Positions 1 through 12,089 of a stretch of 64,000 bases of DNA are shown in pieces (position 1 is the first letter of the stretch; every line of letters begins with the position of its first letter). The stretch spans positions 340,001 to 404,000 of the forward strand of contig NC_135562.1 in the NCBI RefSeq assembly GCF_964340395.1, read 5' to 3'. This stretch comes from Glandiceps talaboti (lineage: Eukaryota > Hemichordata > Enteropneusta > Spengelidae). The position numbers were made by a program, and so were the translations under genes. Below the pieces are notes generated by a model. The model was not told where the DNA came from. It saw only the letters and a list, made by a program, of their open reading frames with translations, and ran no database searches.

Positions 1-748
1 AAGTACGTCACTTTATTTGGCTACATATGTAAATTAGTTCAAAATAGCTATCATATTTGGTGTTAAAAATCAATATTTACTGCATAACCCAAGAACTTAA
101 TACATACACATAGAGCCTAACGTGCAATTATCTTTTCCATACTATCAGGTGTAAATTTAAAGTTTCTTTTGAGACATCCTGCCCATCAGTTTGTAGTATT
201 TATATGTTGTCAATAGTATCTTTTAAATCAGTAACATGAAAGTAAAGTTTTTGAGGGGTATGTCTTTATATGAAGGCTTGTTCATTCTTTTTATGGCACA
301 TATGTGGTATTTCCTACCTAACCCATATTAAATGAATGGATTCTATCTATACATTGATTCATCCAGTCGCGTAATATGTACATTATGACGTCACGTTTTT
401 TTAAATCCCAAATGTTTGGTAAAAAGATTGCTCGAAACTAGGCAATCAGAATTCACGACTGGTGTGTGTACACAATATTGGAAGCAATACTGCTGACTTG
501 ATGTCTTAATTAATATGCCGACAGCTGTAACATAATCAAAGTGTCTGCAAACGTTATCAAAACTGTTAACTATTAAAACACGCCATCTTTGCTTTAGTTG
601 TGTACCTATATTTTGATATACTGTGTTCAAAATTTTAAAACCACCTATATATTGACAAGTTTTCAAACGCAGGACCTTTCGACCATAACACCAATTTGTG
701 ATAAATTGAGATTTCAAAACAATTCGTTTTGTGAATAATCATCTAACG

Positions 749-1330
749 AAAAAATCTCAGTTCTATGAACATTGCATATTACTACTGGGCGGTAACTAAA
801 AATCTCAATTCTACGAACTATGCATATTAGTACTGGGCGGTAACTAAAAATCTCAGTTCTACGAACTTTGCATACTAGTACTGGGTGGTAACTAAAAATC
901 TCAGTTCTACGAACTTTGCATACTAGTACTGGGTGGTAACTAAAAATCTCAGTTCTACGAACTTTGCATACTAGTACTGGGCTGTAACTAAAAATCTCAG
1001 TTCTACGAACTTTGCATACTAGTACTGGGCTGTAACTAAAAATCTCAATTCTACGAACTTTGCATACTAGTACTGGGCGGTAACTAAAAATCTCAATTCT
1101 ACGAACTTTGCATACTAGTACTGGGCGGTAACTAAAAATGTCAGTTCTACGAACTTTGCATACTAGTACTGGGCGGTAACTAAAAATGTCAGTTCTACGA
1201 ACTTTGCATACTAGTACTGGGCTGTAACTAAAAATCTCAGTTCTACGAACTTTGCATACTAGTACTGGGCGGTAACTAAAAATGTCAGTTCTACGAACAT
1301 TGCATACTTGTACTGGGCGGTAACTAAAAT
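749..1330 (+). repeat. 48-bp tandem repeat, about 12 copies
   Basis: The unit runs TCTCAGTTCTACGAACTTTG then CATACTAGTACTGGGCGGTA then ACTAAAAA. The period is exactly 48 between successive TCTCA starts. Within the unit AGTTC-TAC-GAACT is a short inverted repeat. Copies differ by a few substitutions; the first two are the most diverged. Confidence 0.95.
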
Positions 1331-1403
1331 ATTCATCAGTTCTGTATCTCGTATGACTGACAAAGGTTATGATGCATCAGCCGTTAAGTTTTTAAAAACC
1401 ATG

Positions 1404-1572
1404 GAGTATTGGATCTGTCCTAGCATAGACTGGTCGCTGATTCTCATATGACCTCTAGGTGATATCGAACTACCTATCTGCTATCATACCGCCATCTAGA
1501 GGTCAAATGTAACTATAGAATATGTCATTCTGATGAGGATCGTCGACCAAGACAGATCGAAAGCTCAATACT
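1404..1572. repeat. Imperfect foldback of about 170 bp downstream of regucalcin
   Basis: Matching inverted blocks occur in order: GAGTATTG (1404) with CAATACTC (1565), GATCTGTC with GACAGATC (1551), TGGTCG with CGACCA, and TGACCTCTAG (1449) with CTAGAGGTCA (1496). It may be an old MITE; no clear target duplication was seen. Confidence 0.55.
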
Positions 1573-1715
1573 CTTTGCGAAGTTGTCTGTGAGTTTTACC
1601 TTTGTAATTCAGAACTGGTCGAGGATAATTGCCCATGGCTTGATATGGAAAAAAGGAAAACTCGTTGAATACAGTATCATGTTAAAAGTTGTGAGATACA
1701 TTGAGCGAATTTCGT

Positions 1716-1921
1716 TTAGCCCCAGTACGTGTTTGCAGGTCGACCTTTAATACCAAGACCTGTGACTTTGAAAAGTGAGCCTGCTAGCGGCTGGCTTGCC
1801 AACTCTTCTTCTGAGAAGCTGAATGCAGACGATGTAACGTACAACTCATCTAAATTAGCTCCTCCAAAGCAACAGGATGTTATACCTTTAGCTGGAAACT
1901 TCACCCTTTGTATGATAGTGC
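1716..1921 (-). CDS. RGN: Regucalcin terminal coding exon
   Basis: Codons 231-298 and the TAA stop. The acceptor is CATTTTAG|GCACTA. Contains SCCFGGANLDELYVTS and ends ANTYWG, close to the usual family terminus. No AATAAA is seen within the first few hundred bases downstream, so the 3' UTR may run through the foldback and the 48-bp array below 1700. Confidence 0.94.
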
Positions 1922-3207
1922 CTAAAATGCAAGAAAAGAAGAAACATATTTAATAGTAGTCTTTGGTACTATGGACATGGTTTACTGATGAAAAACTTTA
2001 TATTTCAAAGTGTACAAAACAATTCAAAAAGTATATATTGCCAAATACCAATACATTGTTAACAATTGCATAGGTAAGAATATAGATATCTATATATACA
2101 ACACTTTGTGTATATGTTACTTATTGGTATGCATATTATTCATCTTTTAATCTGAAATGTCAAATCACAGAGAAATATTCCTATCTGACACAGGTGGGAT
2201 ATAGTTGGTATAGGAAATATTATGAAATATGATCTACAACTACACATGTACCTATAATATATACTAACCTGTTTGAGGATCAATTCTGATAATTTGGCTT
2301 GCATAGAACATAGCTACCCATAGTTTGCCTTCACTGTCTGTTGTCATGCCATCTGGAAGTCCTTCTGTTTCTGGGATATCAATAACTGTTCTTCGATTAC
2401 CTACATATCACCAAGTATCAGAATTAACATAATAGGTATACACATTTATCTTACAATGTATATACACGACACCGCACAATTGTTTTAAAAGGCCATTTTC
2501 TTATGTGAATATACTAAGGTGGTATGGCGTATGGCGTTCCCACAAGTCAGTTGCAAGTAACTCAGTGATGTTATTTTATAATTACTCTAAGATCATTAAT
2601 AGTTACTTAACATCAACGTCTATGTGTGCGTCACATGACATACGCTTAACTCTCTGTGTGTGAAATATTTCACAATACGATGATTTCGTAATTCTAGTGT
2701 GTACAGATGACACATTGAAATATGTGACTTTAATAACTCCTGCAATACCATGTCATACGAGTCATATAGCGTTAAACACGTGTTGTTAAACATCAAAGAT
2801 CTCACACTGAACTGTATGGGGAAGAGAAAATATTTGATCTTTTCTAAACTTAACCAGATGAAATTCTCAATAAATTCAACACTTTAATACTTACTGATAC
2901 TGCCAGAATCAAGGTCAAAATCAAATACATCAACTCGTTTGCTAAATGTATCAACGTAATACATATGTTTATAATCGTTGCTCCATGTTATTCCATTAGA
3001 TAGAGATATCTCGTTACAGTGGCTGACAACAGTATGGTCTAACTCTACACTGTATATGCTTCCTTGGTTTCGTTCATAAAGATCACCTGGTTTCGGTGGA
3101 CCTGCAGTACCTATAAACAACACACGTCACTCTTAACAAAGATCGATATCAATAAAGACGCGTACTCAAATCCATACGCACGCACGCACGCACACATACA
3201 CACACGC

Positions 3208-3238
<31 letters not shown>

Positions 3239-4262
3239 CATACATACATACATACATACATACATACATACATACATACACACATACTTACATACATGCA
3301 TTCATACATGCATTCATTCATTCATTCATTCATTCATTCATTACTGCTACAATTAACCACGCTGTTAAACAACTAGCTAGTAAATAGTAGTATAGTTTAA
3401 TGGCAATAATTTCCGTTATCTGCATTCAGACAGTCATGGAAATTCTCTTTTCGTAATACATTATAATTCTTGTACATAACATCTTTAACATTAAATTGTG
3501 GGTTTTAGTTTATATTGTTCTGACCAAAGAATCCACTCACCTGTCCAGAAACGGCCTGCCGCATCACATTTTCCATCATTTATCCAGTTTCTTGGTTTGT
3601 GTGTGTCCAGTTCAGCCAACACTGTCAATGCTCCACTGTCGAAGTCTAGCCTTGCAATATTTCTATCAGTTGACACAACAATTCCGCCATCTTTATCTGG
3701 TACAACAGCACCTACGGTAGAAACTAGTAATTGAAAGAACGAAGAGTTAAATTGGTTTACAGTGAATTGTAGCAAGTAGAATACTTTCAGTCTAAAATGT
3801 CAAAGCTTCTAGGAGCGCCGGAGATCAGTTCAGGATTGTCGATGGCTGAGTGGTTAAACAGAAGAACTATTTGTGTTGTCACTACATAGTGGCTTTGTAT
3901 TCATAGCGCTATATACTACTACATACTGGCTTTGTGTTCATAGCGCTATATACTACTACTACATACTGGCTTTGTATAAGAAAACATTTGCTTTACTTGT
4001 TCCTTTTGTCAGTTGACTGATTGAACTAGAGGCAAGCTCAATAGATCAAGTTAGGATAAAAAGCAAATTCTTTGGGTTAGGCCTCAGGACCCCCCCCCCC
4101 CCCACTTCTAAAACTAATTCGGCCAAAAATGAAAACTGTTTCAGACAGCAGCCAGTATGTAATAGTATATAGTGCTATGAATACAAAGCCAGTATGTAGT
4201 AGTAGTATGTAGTACTATGAATACAAAGCCAGTATGTAGTGCTATGCATACAAAGCTAGTAT

Positions 4263-4295
<33 letters not shown>

Positions 4296-5165
4296 TGTAG
4301 TGCTATGAATACAAAGCCAGTATGTAGTGCTGTGCATACAAAGCCAGTATGTAGTAGTATGTAGTGCTATGAATACAAAGCCAGTATGTAGTAGTATGTA
4401 GTGCTATGAATACAAAGCCAGTATGTAGTAGTATGTAGTGATATGAATTCTGTAAATGTATCTGAAGTCACTGAGTATATTGTCCCCTATTTCAGTCAAT
4501 AATGTACTCTTTAGATACTATTCATTCCTGTCTATGTTCTGCTGTGTTATTTGGGGGTTATTGTATTGTATTGTATTGTATTGTATTGTATTGTATTGTA
4601 TTGTATTGTATTGTATTGTGTTGTGTTGTGTTGTGTTGTATTGTATTGTATTGTATTGTATTGTATTGTATTGTATTGTATTGTGATGTGCTGTGCTGTG
4701 TTGTATTGTATTGTGCTGTGCTGTATTGTGCTGTGTTGTGTTGTGTTGTATTGTATTGTATTGTATTGTATTGTATTGCATTGCATTGCATTGTGCTGTG
4801 TTGTGTTGTATTGTGTTGTGTTGTGTTGTGTTGTGTTGTGTTGTGTTGTGCTGTGCTGTGCTGTGCTGTGCTGTGCTGTGCTGTGTTGTGCTGTATTGTG
4901 CTGTGTTGTGTTGTGTTGTGTTGTACTTATATCACTATTTCTTTGCATGACTATGAAATTCAACAATCTTACTCATTTATGTCAACTTATATAAAACTAC
5001 AGTACCGTCTTTCAAGGTGACTTTTTTGTGTTCGTTTGTGGAAGGATTCCATCGATGAACACTTGGTCCATCAATGTTAACAAAGAGTAAAGTCTGAGTT
5101 TTGTCATCCCAATGAGGGCCTTCTATCAATATTCCAATTTTCTCTATGACCGTGGATACAGACAT
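1716..5165 (-). CDS. RGN: Regucalcin / SMP-30 family gluconolactonase, complete five-exon gene
   Basis: Spliced from 5006-5165, 3541-3723, 2895-3110, 2269-2400 and 1716-1921, this gives 897 nt, i.e. 298 aa plus TAA, against 299 aa for vertebrate regucalcin. The family is a six-bladed beta-propeller that binds Ca2+/Zn2+ and hydrolyses sugar lactones in the cytosol; no signal peptide is seen, as expected. The metal and active-site positions known in the family are all kept: Glu15 (IEGPHW), Asn102 (INDGK), Asn153 (SNGITW) and Asp203 (PDGM). The C-terminal block SCCFGG..LDELYVTS and GLGIKG also match. The ATG at 5165 is chosen because the family's N terminus starts there and a splice acceptor lies 37 nt upstream. 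All four introns interrupt in phase 1. The identification is firm; enzyme activity versus a purely Ca2+-buffering role is inference. Confidence 0.96.
2269..2400 (-). CDS. RGN: Regucalcin coding exon 4
   Basis: Codons 187-231. The acceptor is ATATGTAG|GTAATC and the donor is ACAG|GTTAGT. Encodes the Asp203 ligand in LPDGM and the EGKLWVA strand. It is too short to stand out as an open frame and was found by joining conserved family motifs to splice sites. Confidence 0.93.
2895..3110 (-). CDS. RGN: Regucalcin coding exon 3
   Basis: Codons 115-187. The acceptor is TTTATAG|GTACTG and the donor is ATCA|GTAAGTA. Carries the Asn153 ligand in LSNGITWS and the propeller strand MYYVDTFSKRVDVFDFD. Confidence 0.93.
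3163..3343. repeat. (CATA)n and (CATT)n microsatellite in a regucalcin intron
   Basis: Roughly 20 CATA units, then CATT units, preceded by ACGC repeats. Open frames across it are repeat artefacts. Confidence 0.95.
3541..3723 (-). CDS. RGN: Regucalcin coding exon 2
   Basis: Codons 54-115. The acceptor is ATTACTAG|TTTC and the donor is ACAG|GTGAGT. Contains the Asn102 active-site motif INDGK and the GRFWTG segment. Using the later AG at 3721 would break the frame with exon 1, so the first AG is chosen. Confidence 0.93.
3876..4446. repeat. Inverted satellite: AGTATGTAGT..GAATACAAAGCC units facing each other
   Basis: 3876-3979 carries about two units on the minus sense (ACATACTGGCTTTGT, CATAGCGCTAT). 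4140-4446 carries six or more in the plus sense (GCTATGAATACAAAGCCAGT, ATGTAGTAGT). They are separated by about 160 bp. A (TAG)n expansion is embedded near 4265-4295. Confidence 0.9.
4560..4924. repeat. (TTGTA)n / (TTGTG)n / (CTGTG)n pentanucleotide array
   Basis: About 73 five-base units in blocks of TTGTA, TTGTG, CTGTG and TTGCA, inside the first coding intron of regucalcin. Because 5 is not a multiple of 3 and no unit makes a stop in the open frames, long open frames appear on both strands; they are artefacts. Confidence 0.97.
5006..5165 (-). CDS. RGN: Regucalcin coding exon 1
   Basis: Holds residues 1-53 plus the first base of codon 54, including the metal-ligand Glu15. The donor on the minus strand reads G|GTACTG. 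Upstream, TATATGCAG|GTCTC is a good acceptor at 5203, leaving 37 nt of 5' UTR in this exon. Confidence 0.93.
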
Positions 5166-6438
5166 CTTTATTCAACCAATGAGACACAAATTCAGGTGAG
5201 ACCTGCATATAAAATATAAAATTACGCCGAGTTTTCGTAAAAGTATTAGTTTAACATGGTATTTTTTTATCAATGTAAATTATTATCATAGACAATAACA
5301 CTGCCAATATACATCACGTTCCACTATTACGTAACATTCGGCATTTGAGACTAGTTACAATAATTGTAGCATTGGTTTTGGTTTTTGAGCTCTCATTTTT
5401 GTTTATTTGTTTTTATCGTTCCTAATTTTGCACTAAAGCCAGTTTTTTCAGTGCAAAAAGCTTAATAATGAAAAATAAAAGGTCAAAGCGAAGCAATTAT
5501 TACATCTATTTTTTAGGCATAATGTTTAAAACAACATCATATCACATTCTGTGTTTTACGCATTTAGTGATTAGATGTTCATTACAAATACATAATTCTT
5601 TCTAGTGTAGAACATCATACCAGTGTAATATCTGGATATTGTACCGAACCAATACAGTTACGCAATGTTGATGCAGTCCGTCGTCGTGTAAATAATGTAC
5701 TCGTTGAAGTGTTTCGACACGCCAAGTAGTGTAAAATATGTATATAATTTGTATATTGGTTAAATGGGCACAAACACTACCATTTTACGTTGCCAAGACA
5801 ACCCACTGACCCTGACACGAAACGTTGCAGCGGGGATAAAGTATGACTACCATTCAAAAGTTATTAAAGGCTCTAGGCCAAATTATTTGAATCAACGGCT
5901 AAAGTGGGATCTCACAGTTCTTAAACTAGTTATCAAGAACAGTATGTTGATATGGAATCATTGTTCATTTGTTCTTTCACCAGGAACTAGAAACATTATT
6001 GTATCAGCAGTAAAACTACAAAAATGTAACCGATGGGGCCTGGGCAAATGAAATGCTAAGAGGCATATATGAGATTGTATGCTATTTTGTATACTATTGT
6101 AACAAATTAGGGGGCCTCTACTGTTCACGTAACCCTCCTTCAATGTTACTCTCTGTCTGTCTGTCTCTCCACTCTGTACACGGGATCGACTTTGACTTTT
6201 AGGGAATTAGCTCAAACTACACACAGTGTTCGTGGTTCATTTAGCCTGGGTCATTTAGCAGTAGCCACGGAGCAGATCGAAGCTCCTAGTCTAGGCCTAG
6301 CTGTTGCCTTCAGCTCCAACTTCCAAAGAATGAATCCATCATTTTATTATTCCATAAAATATACAATACTCAAATGATTGGGTGATAAAATAATCAGCAC
6401 CATAAATGACTAAAGCGGAAGTATTGCCGTCGCCTTAA

Positions 6439-8537
6439 GGAGTGGACCATTTGATATCCTGGGGGGGGGGGGCTTGGAAGATTTCGGGGGGAAAAGATGC
6501 CAAGTGGATTTGCTTGAAAAAAAATCCGGAAATGAGTGGGTGATGGAAAAAAAGATGGACTACTGCTGCTAGGAAAAAAATGTCTTGGCAGGGAAATGCT
6601 GCACAGGTTCGAGTATACTGTTCAACCTGCTCGTACCTCTCCAACCAGGACACTTGTCAAATCATGACAAACAGTTTCAAACACATGTCAGGGACCAGTC
6701 AGTTTCGTTAGCCTGTGGAAAATATATATATTTGTTCTTGTCTCTGTTTCTTTCATAAATTGTTTAAATATTACTTCATGTAAGGGTTCAAACATAAACT
6801 TCTATACATAAAATTATACATATAATACATGTATTACCTAGCTACCACACTAGTTACAGAACATGCCATGTAAGTGTTTGGCTGTTTCGCAATCAGTGCT
6901 TCACTTATCTTGCACTGTGGGGCAAAAGTGAACTTGAAGGTTTTGTAATGGTAATCTGCATACTATTGGAATGGATAGTTTATAAAAGAACTTAATCTAA
7001 ATTGTTCTAGTCTCTTCAGTATGAATTTGTCAGAAGGGATTATATACTTCCTATTTCAGACACTACATGTATCAACACCACAACTCAAATTCAAGCTTCT
7101 ATTGTACACTACAAATGTAGGTATGACCTCCTAAAGTCCTCCCACACATCAGTAACTTTACTATACATGCAATATCAATGCCCCTATGCCAATGTTACAG
7201 GCCCACTTTTATAACATGGAAAACTTATTTTAAAAGTTATATTTACTTTAGCTTTTCGATGCTTGGCAATATATATATCTCGGAGGCTATGAATAACCTA
7301 ATAATTGCCTAAATAGAAACAAAAAACTACAGATCTAGCAGGGGGGACCCCTTGGACTCCATCACCCCAGAGGCCACTCATTCGTTAAACCAACAATAAG
7401 ATTCACCAAAATTGGTAAAATAAAACTTGAAAAGCTTCTCGGGGAGACCCCCTAGAACCCCCCGTAAGAGGTAGACATGTCCAAGCCTCAAATCAAAGTT
7501 CTTCCCTCCACCTCTTACTGCCAAGATGCTATGAAACTTTATTTCAAAAAATTTCAACCATGTGTAGTTGCTTTTTACAATTGTTAGAGCTGTCTTGTAA
7601 AGCTTGCAAATTATTGTCTGAAAGTGTCTGTTAATAGCCTGAAAATTGGCTGTAAGAGTAAAAATCCTCCAGGGCTTCTAGGGGGACACCCACTAGAAGC
7701 CCCCTCCCCCATAAGAGGTAGACATGTTCCAGTTTCAAATTAAAGTTCTTTCATCCACCTCTTACTGTCAAGATGCTATGAAACTTTATTTCAAAAATGT
7801 TTCAACCTCACATAGTTGCTTTTTACATGTTAGAGCTGTCTTTTAAAGTTTGTAAATTATTGTCTGAAAGTGTCAGTGAATAGCCTAAACATTACCTTTA
7901 GAAGTAAAAATCCTCCAGGGCTTCTAGGGGGAGACCCCCTACAACCCCCCCCCCGCATTCACACACACTCACACAAGAGGTAGACATATCCCAGTCTCAA
8001 AGCTCTTCCCTCTACAGCTTACTGTCAGATGCTATGAAACTTTATTCACGGGGGTCAGTGACTTGTTGTTGGCCCAATGGAAAAAACACTGACACCCCCC
8101 CCCCTCCATCCCCCAAGCTGGAGAAACTGACCGATCTTTCTGAATGTCTGAGCTCACCAATCAAATTTTTCCGATTTGTATTTTCAGTGTGTCATCATAC
8201 CATGGCATAAAAACTGACAATGATGTTTATTTAATTAAAAATCAAACATGTATGAAATATGTAGTTTTCTAAATAAAATCTGTGTTTGATAGAACAGCAT
8301 CTTTTTACTCTCTGTATTACCCTGTGAAAACCAAACAGAAAATTGTGGCAGCAAATGTAGGTGTTCAACATTGACGTAAAATAAAATCCGGATATCTCAA
8401 AGAAGCAAAGAAAAAAAGTTGCCAGCATAGGCGAAGGAGAAAAAAAATAATTCTCAGGCAAGCAGGTGGGAAAAAAATAATGACTCTCCACCATTCTTCC
8501 AAGCCCCCCGATCCTTGGAAATCGAATGGTCTACCCC
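6439..8537. mobile_element. Non-autonomous PIF/Harbinger-like element, 2.1 kb
   Basis: Ends GGAGTGGACCATTTGAT (6439) and, inverted, GGGGTAGACCATTCGAT (8537), 17 of 21 bases matching with the following positions. A G-run and GCTTGGAAGA are also shared in inverted order. Both ends abut TAA (6436-6438 and 8538-8540), the TWA target duplication of PIF/Harbinger. No transposase frame is present. The centre is a direct tandem repeat. Superfamily is inferred from TSD and TIR only. Confidence 0.65.
7420..8060. repeat. About 240-bp direct repeat, 2.6 copies, inside the Harbinger-like element
   Basis: Each copy holds AAAAATCCTCCAGGGCTTCT, a C-rich stretch, AAGAGGTAGACATGT, then GATGCTATGAAACTTTATTT and ATTATTGTCTGAAAGTGTC. 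Copies begin near 7420, 7665 and 7908; the third is truncated at the AAACTTTATT block. Confidence 0.85.
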
Positions 8538-8861
8538 TAATTCAATGCAAATGATATTGACAAATATGAAAACTAGCTAAACAATGTGATCACGTCATTG
8601 TTCTTCCAACTGTCTGTAATTAGTCATTATGTGACATCAACTATCTTTTAATAGCTTAATGTTGTCATGTCAGAAGAATACTCTTCGCGAAATGCAAACA
8701 TTTGTTCTAAGTATTAATTCATGACAGCTGAGAGTTCACGGTGACCTCGCAAAACATCAAAACTTAGCGAATATTAAAAAGTTGTATTCTGTCATCCGTA
8801 ACACTATATGTTTCTATGTACTGACACAGAGTGACACATTCCTATTCTACAGTGCACTTAC

Positions 8862-8960
8862 CTATCAAATTGACACCAATATCTGAAGAAATAGCTTAAC
8901 GCACAAAATAAGGTGTGGTCGGTAGAACACGAGTCGTTGGCGGCATCAGGGTTTGCATCA
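8862..8960 (-). promoter_or_regulatory. Possible non-coding first exon and promoter side of the regucalcin gene
   Basis: On the minus strand a strong donor consensus (GATAGG|GTAAGTGC) lies at 8861. It could pair with the 5' UTR acceptor at 5203, giving a 3.66 kb non-coding 5' intron. The exon end at 8862 is the supported part; the upstream limit and start site are guesses. No TATA box is obvious. Transcript evidence would be needed to exclude a start directly upstream of 5202. Confidence 0.35.
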
Positions 8961-9235
8961 CGAGTGTACAGCTGCCACGTCAAAATACAATTGTTGACCT
9001 TGATTTATGTAGGACAGAAGTACGAGTACGATAACACACTATGAAATAAGGTCATGATTTGACCTCTAACCTTCACTTGTCAGATAGTCAAGTTAAAACG
9101 TAGATTTATATTCCGTACTTTATTCCCAGGGTTTTGTTTTTATCAGATTCACATCTTCTGAGGCCTACGGTGAACTAGATAATGGTACGGTCAACGTTTT
9201 CCATGGCCATATAAAGCCAGACAGACATAGAACAG

Positions 9236-9337
9236 AGACATACATACATACATACATACATACATACATACATACATACATACATACATACATACATACA
9301 CACACACACGCATACATACATACATACATACATACAT

Positions 9338-9377
<40 letters not shown>

Positions 9378-9380
9378 GCA

Positions 9381-9412
<32 letters not shown>

Positions 9413-9422
9413 CACACACACA

Positions 9423-9458
<36 letters not shown>

Positions 9459-9616
9459 CACATACACACATACATACATACATACATAGAACAGAGACAG
9501 AAACAAAGACATAGAAGACAGACACACAGACATAAAGACATACATGTACATAAAACAGACACAGACACAGACACAGACACAGACACAGACACAGACACAG
9601 ACACAGACACAGACAT
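9236..9616. repeat. Compound microsatellite (CATA)n (CA)n (CGCA)n (ACAGAC)n
   Basis: Alternating tetranucleotide and dinucleotide blocks followed by at least ten ACAGAC hexamers at 9555-9616. All open frames over it are low-complexity artefacts. Confidence 0.97.
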
Positions 9617-9860
9617 AAAACAGAGACAGTTAATTTCTCTTGTACTCACAGATAATCGGGCAAAGCATATTTTACAATAAAACATTTATTGGTGCATTTA
9701 ATTTCAAATACAGATCCACAGACCAAGATTCTTTTGGTGTAAATGAACAATAAAATAAAAATTTGATCAGTGAATAAAAACCAAATATGCAATTTAAAAA
9801 TTTTACTATAGAAACCCATGCATGCCTTGGTAATACTAAACGTAATCTGCAGGAAAAATT

Positions 9861-9935
9861 GCCCCCCCCCCAAAAAAAAAAACAAAAACAAAAAACAAAA
9901 CAAAAACAAACAAACAAACAACAACAACAACTAAT
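9861..9935. repeat. C-run followed by A-rich (CAAA)n tract
   Basis: C10 then A11 then CAAAA, CAAA and CAA units. A similar C-run/A-run junction recurs at 36157. Confidence 0.9.
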
Positions 9936-10071
9936 AACTTAATACAATTTATATCCAAATTATCAAAATGATCTATATGTGAATTGTGTAATCAATTTAC
10001 AATTTAAGAAGAGAATCCTTTATAAATTTTCTGTATTGCAAAGATTTATTCTCGTTATACACGGAATATCC

Positions 10072-10617
10072 CCATTCTCGCGTTCTGATTGGATGAGAGT
10101 CCATAGATATATTTTAATTTGTTTCGCGTCAATATAATCAAAGTAGTTTGTACATTTGTACTTGTAAATAATTCCCCACTCTCCAGTCACTCATCACTTT
10201 CTCGCAATCAATATGTATATGTATATGTTACTTGCCAAACGTTACATATCTTACTTCGAGAGGTCATTCCTCCAGTAGTAACGGAGTGCCTAAAATGCAT
10301 GTGTCCTTGTTGCATACGATATTTCATTGAAAGTGCATAAATGTTTATAGTATGCTTTGTTGTTCTAGTAATTTAAAAGCAAAAATTGCACCCTCTGTAC
10401 ATGTGGCGATAATTTTGATATCTCTATCGAATTTAGGAATTCATGGGTACAACTGCGTGACGACCGTGCGCCCGCCGTCTCCACGTTTTTGCTGTTCTAT
10501 GGTTGAAGTTTTGACGATTTCCTCGTAACACAAAAGCACAATATACTGTTATTGGTGAAAAATACGACCGCATGTCTACGTCTGAAGGGCACTCAACCAA
10601 TCAGAATGCGAGAATGG
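10072..10617. mobile_element. About 545-bp element with 30-bp terminal inverted repeats
   Basis: CCATTCTCGCGTTCTGATTG at 10072 pairs with CAATCAGAATGCGAGAATGG ending at 10617, continuing inward through GATGAGAGTCC / GGCACTCAACC. Only a few mismatches. The interior has no coding capacity. The target duplication is not resolved, so the superfamily is left open. Confidence 0.65.
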
Positions 10618-12089
10618 TGGCAGATGACGTATAGACACTAATGTGTCGCAAGGCGACGGCTACACAGTAAGTTTCATTTCAGTTCAAGATTTGCTAACTA
10701 GCTTCAGAATATTTTGACTAAATTTACGACCGATTTTTTTATGTATGTGAATAAATAATTAGCCCCTTTTGACTACGTTCTTTCTTTGACGTATGGATTA
10801 TGTTATGGAAGGAATCATAAATGAGGCTACAAATATAAGCATTGCCTGAAAAACTGAATTAAAGTTATAGAAGCAGATTAGGTTGCACCGTGATAACAAG
10901 TAATCCTGCAATACAGGAGTTTATGACCTCATATTCAGATAATACTATAGAAAGTTGATTTGGCCCTTATAAGTACCAGACAACATATATTTTCTAAAAC
11001 TGAAATACAACTTGACAACCTACATTATTGTTGCGTTCTTGTCCGATTAACAAGCTAATATTATATTCTACTTGTATTTTTTTATATAAATATCAACAAC
11101 TTCAATATATGACAAAAACGACAAATATAATACTATAACAATTTAAAAGGCACATGTCAATTTTAAAAGTTTTACAAAATCTAAAGTTGTTAACCCTTAA
11201 GAGCATATTCCCTGAAAACGCCAATAATAGTTCTGGCTTTCGTCATTAATGACATAGTAAAGCTATGATATGACAATATCTGGGATTAGCTCTTGAATTT
11301 GAAGCGATAAGTTTTTGTGTAAATACTTACAATTTCTTCATTCAAAGCATTCCATGCATATCTTGATGAGATACATTAATATTTACTGTCTTGGTTCACA
11401 GAGGTCATAGTTCAAATTTGTCATCCAATTGTTGTTCTAAAAAACAATGACTCGATATTATAATCCGTGGCCCATATACGGTGCATGTGCGCGCGCTCGT
11501 ACATGCGCGCGTGTTTGTGTGTCTTTGTGTGTCTTTGTGTCATACTTCATATATGAAATGATACACGTTAATGTCATAACTTAAACATATCTAACAACAT
11601 GCTAAGTTCGTGAACTTGTTGCGAGGACTTTGTGCTTACGAAGACCCTAGAACGGTTACTATCTACTTATCTACAAATCCAATTGTAGTCAAAGTCAAAG
11701 ATCAATATTGTATTCTATCCTCTCCCTGATTCAATTCGCATTCTTTTTCTTCTGATGAATGATTGCCATGGCCGTTTAATCTTGGAGCAAAGCATCGCTC
11801 TTTCCTTTTGACCACTGATTATATTGTCTGTGGATGTGGATGTGTTTTGCGTAATGTTTTTGGTAGGCAACACACTGACGAAATGTCTTAAAGTAAGACC
11901 AATCTATATAGTTACCAGGAAAACGTAATTCAGCGGCGTTAGATCTCGTATTTGGCTGACGTTTGCTTTGTGTTCGTTATCCAGTAGTTTAGGTAGTACA
12001 CCGGTCTTATTAAAAGCGAGACCAGTGTCATCCACGTGATTTACATTTCATGTTATTGTAAATCTTGACGTCTGGAGTTCTATCATTCT

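Noticed and set aside
391-717. 108-codon minus-strand frame beyond the regucalcin stop
   Set aside because: No family resemblance, no clear acceptor, and located in the probable 3' flank; treated as chance.
4502-5020. Long open frames on both strands of the TTGTA/TTGTG tract
   Set aside because: They are period-5 repeat artefacts with no splice context and equal openness on both strands.
9165-9685. Cysteine/valine/tyrosine-rich open frames up to 164 codons
   Set aside because: Translation of CATA, CA and ACAGAC microsatellites in several frames; no unique coding sequence.
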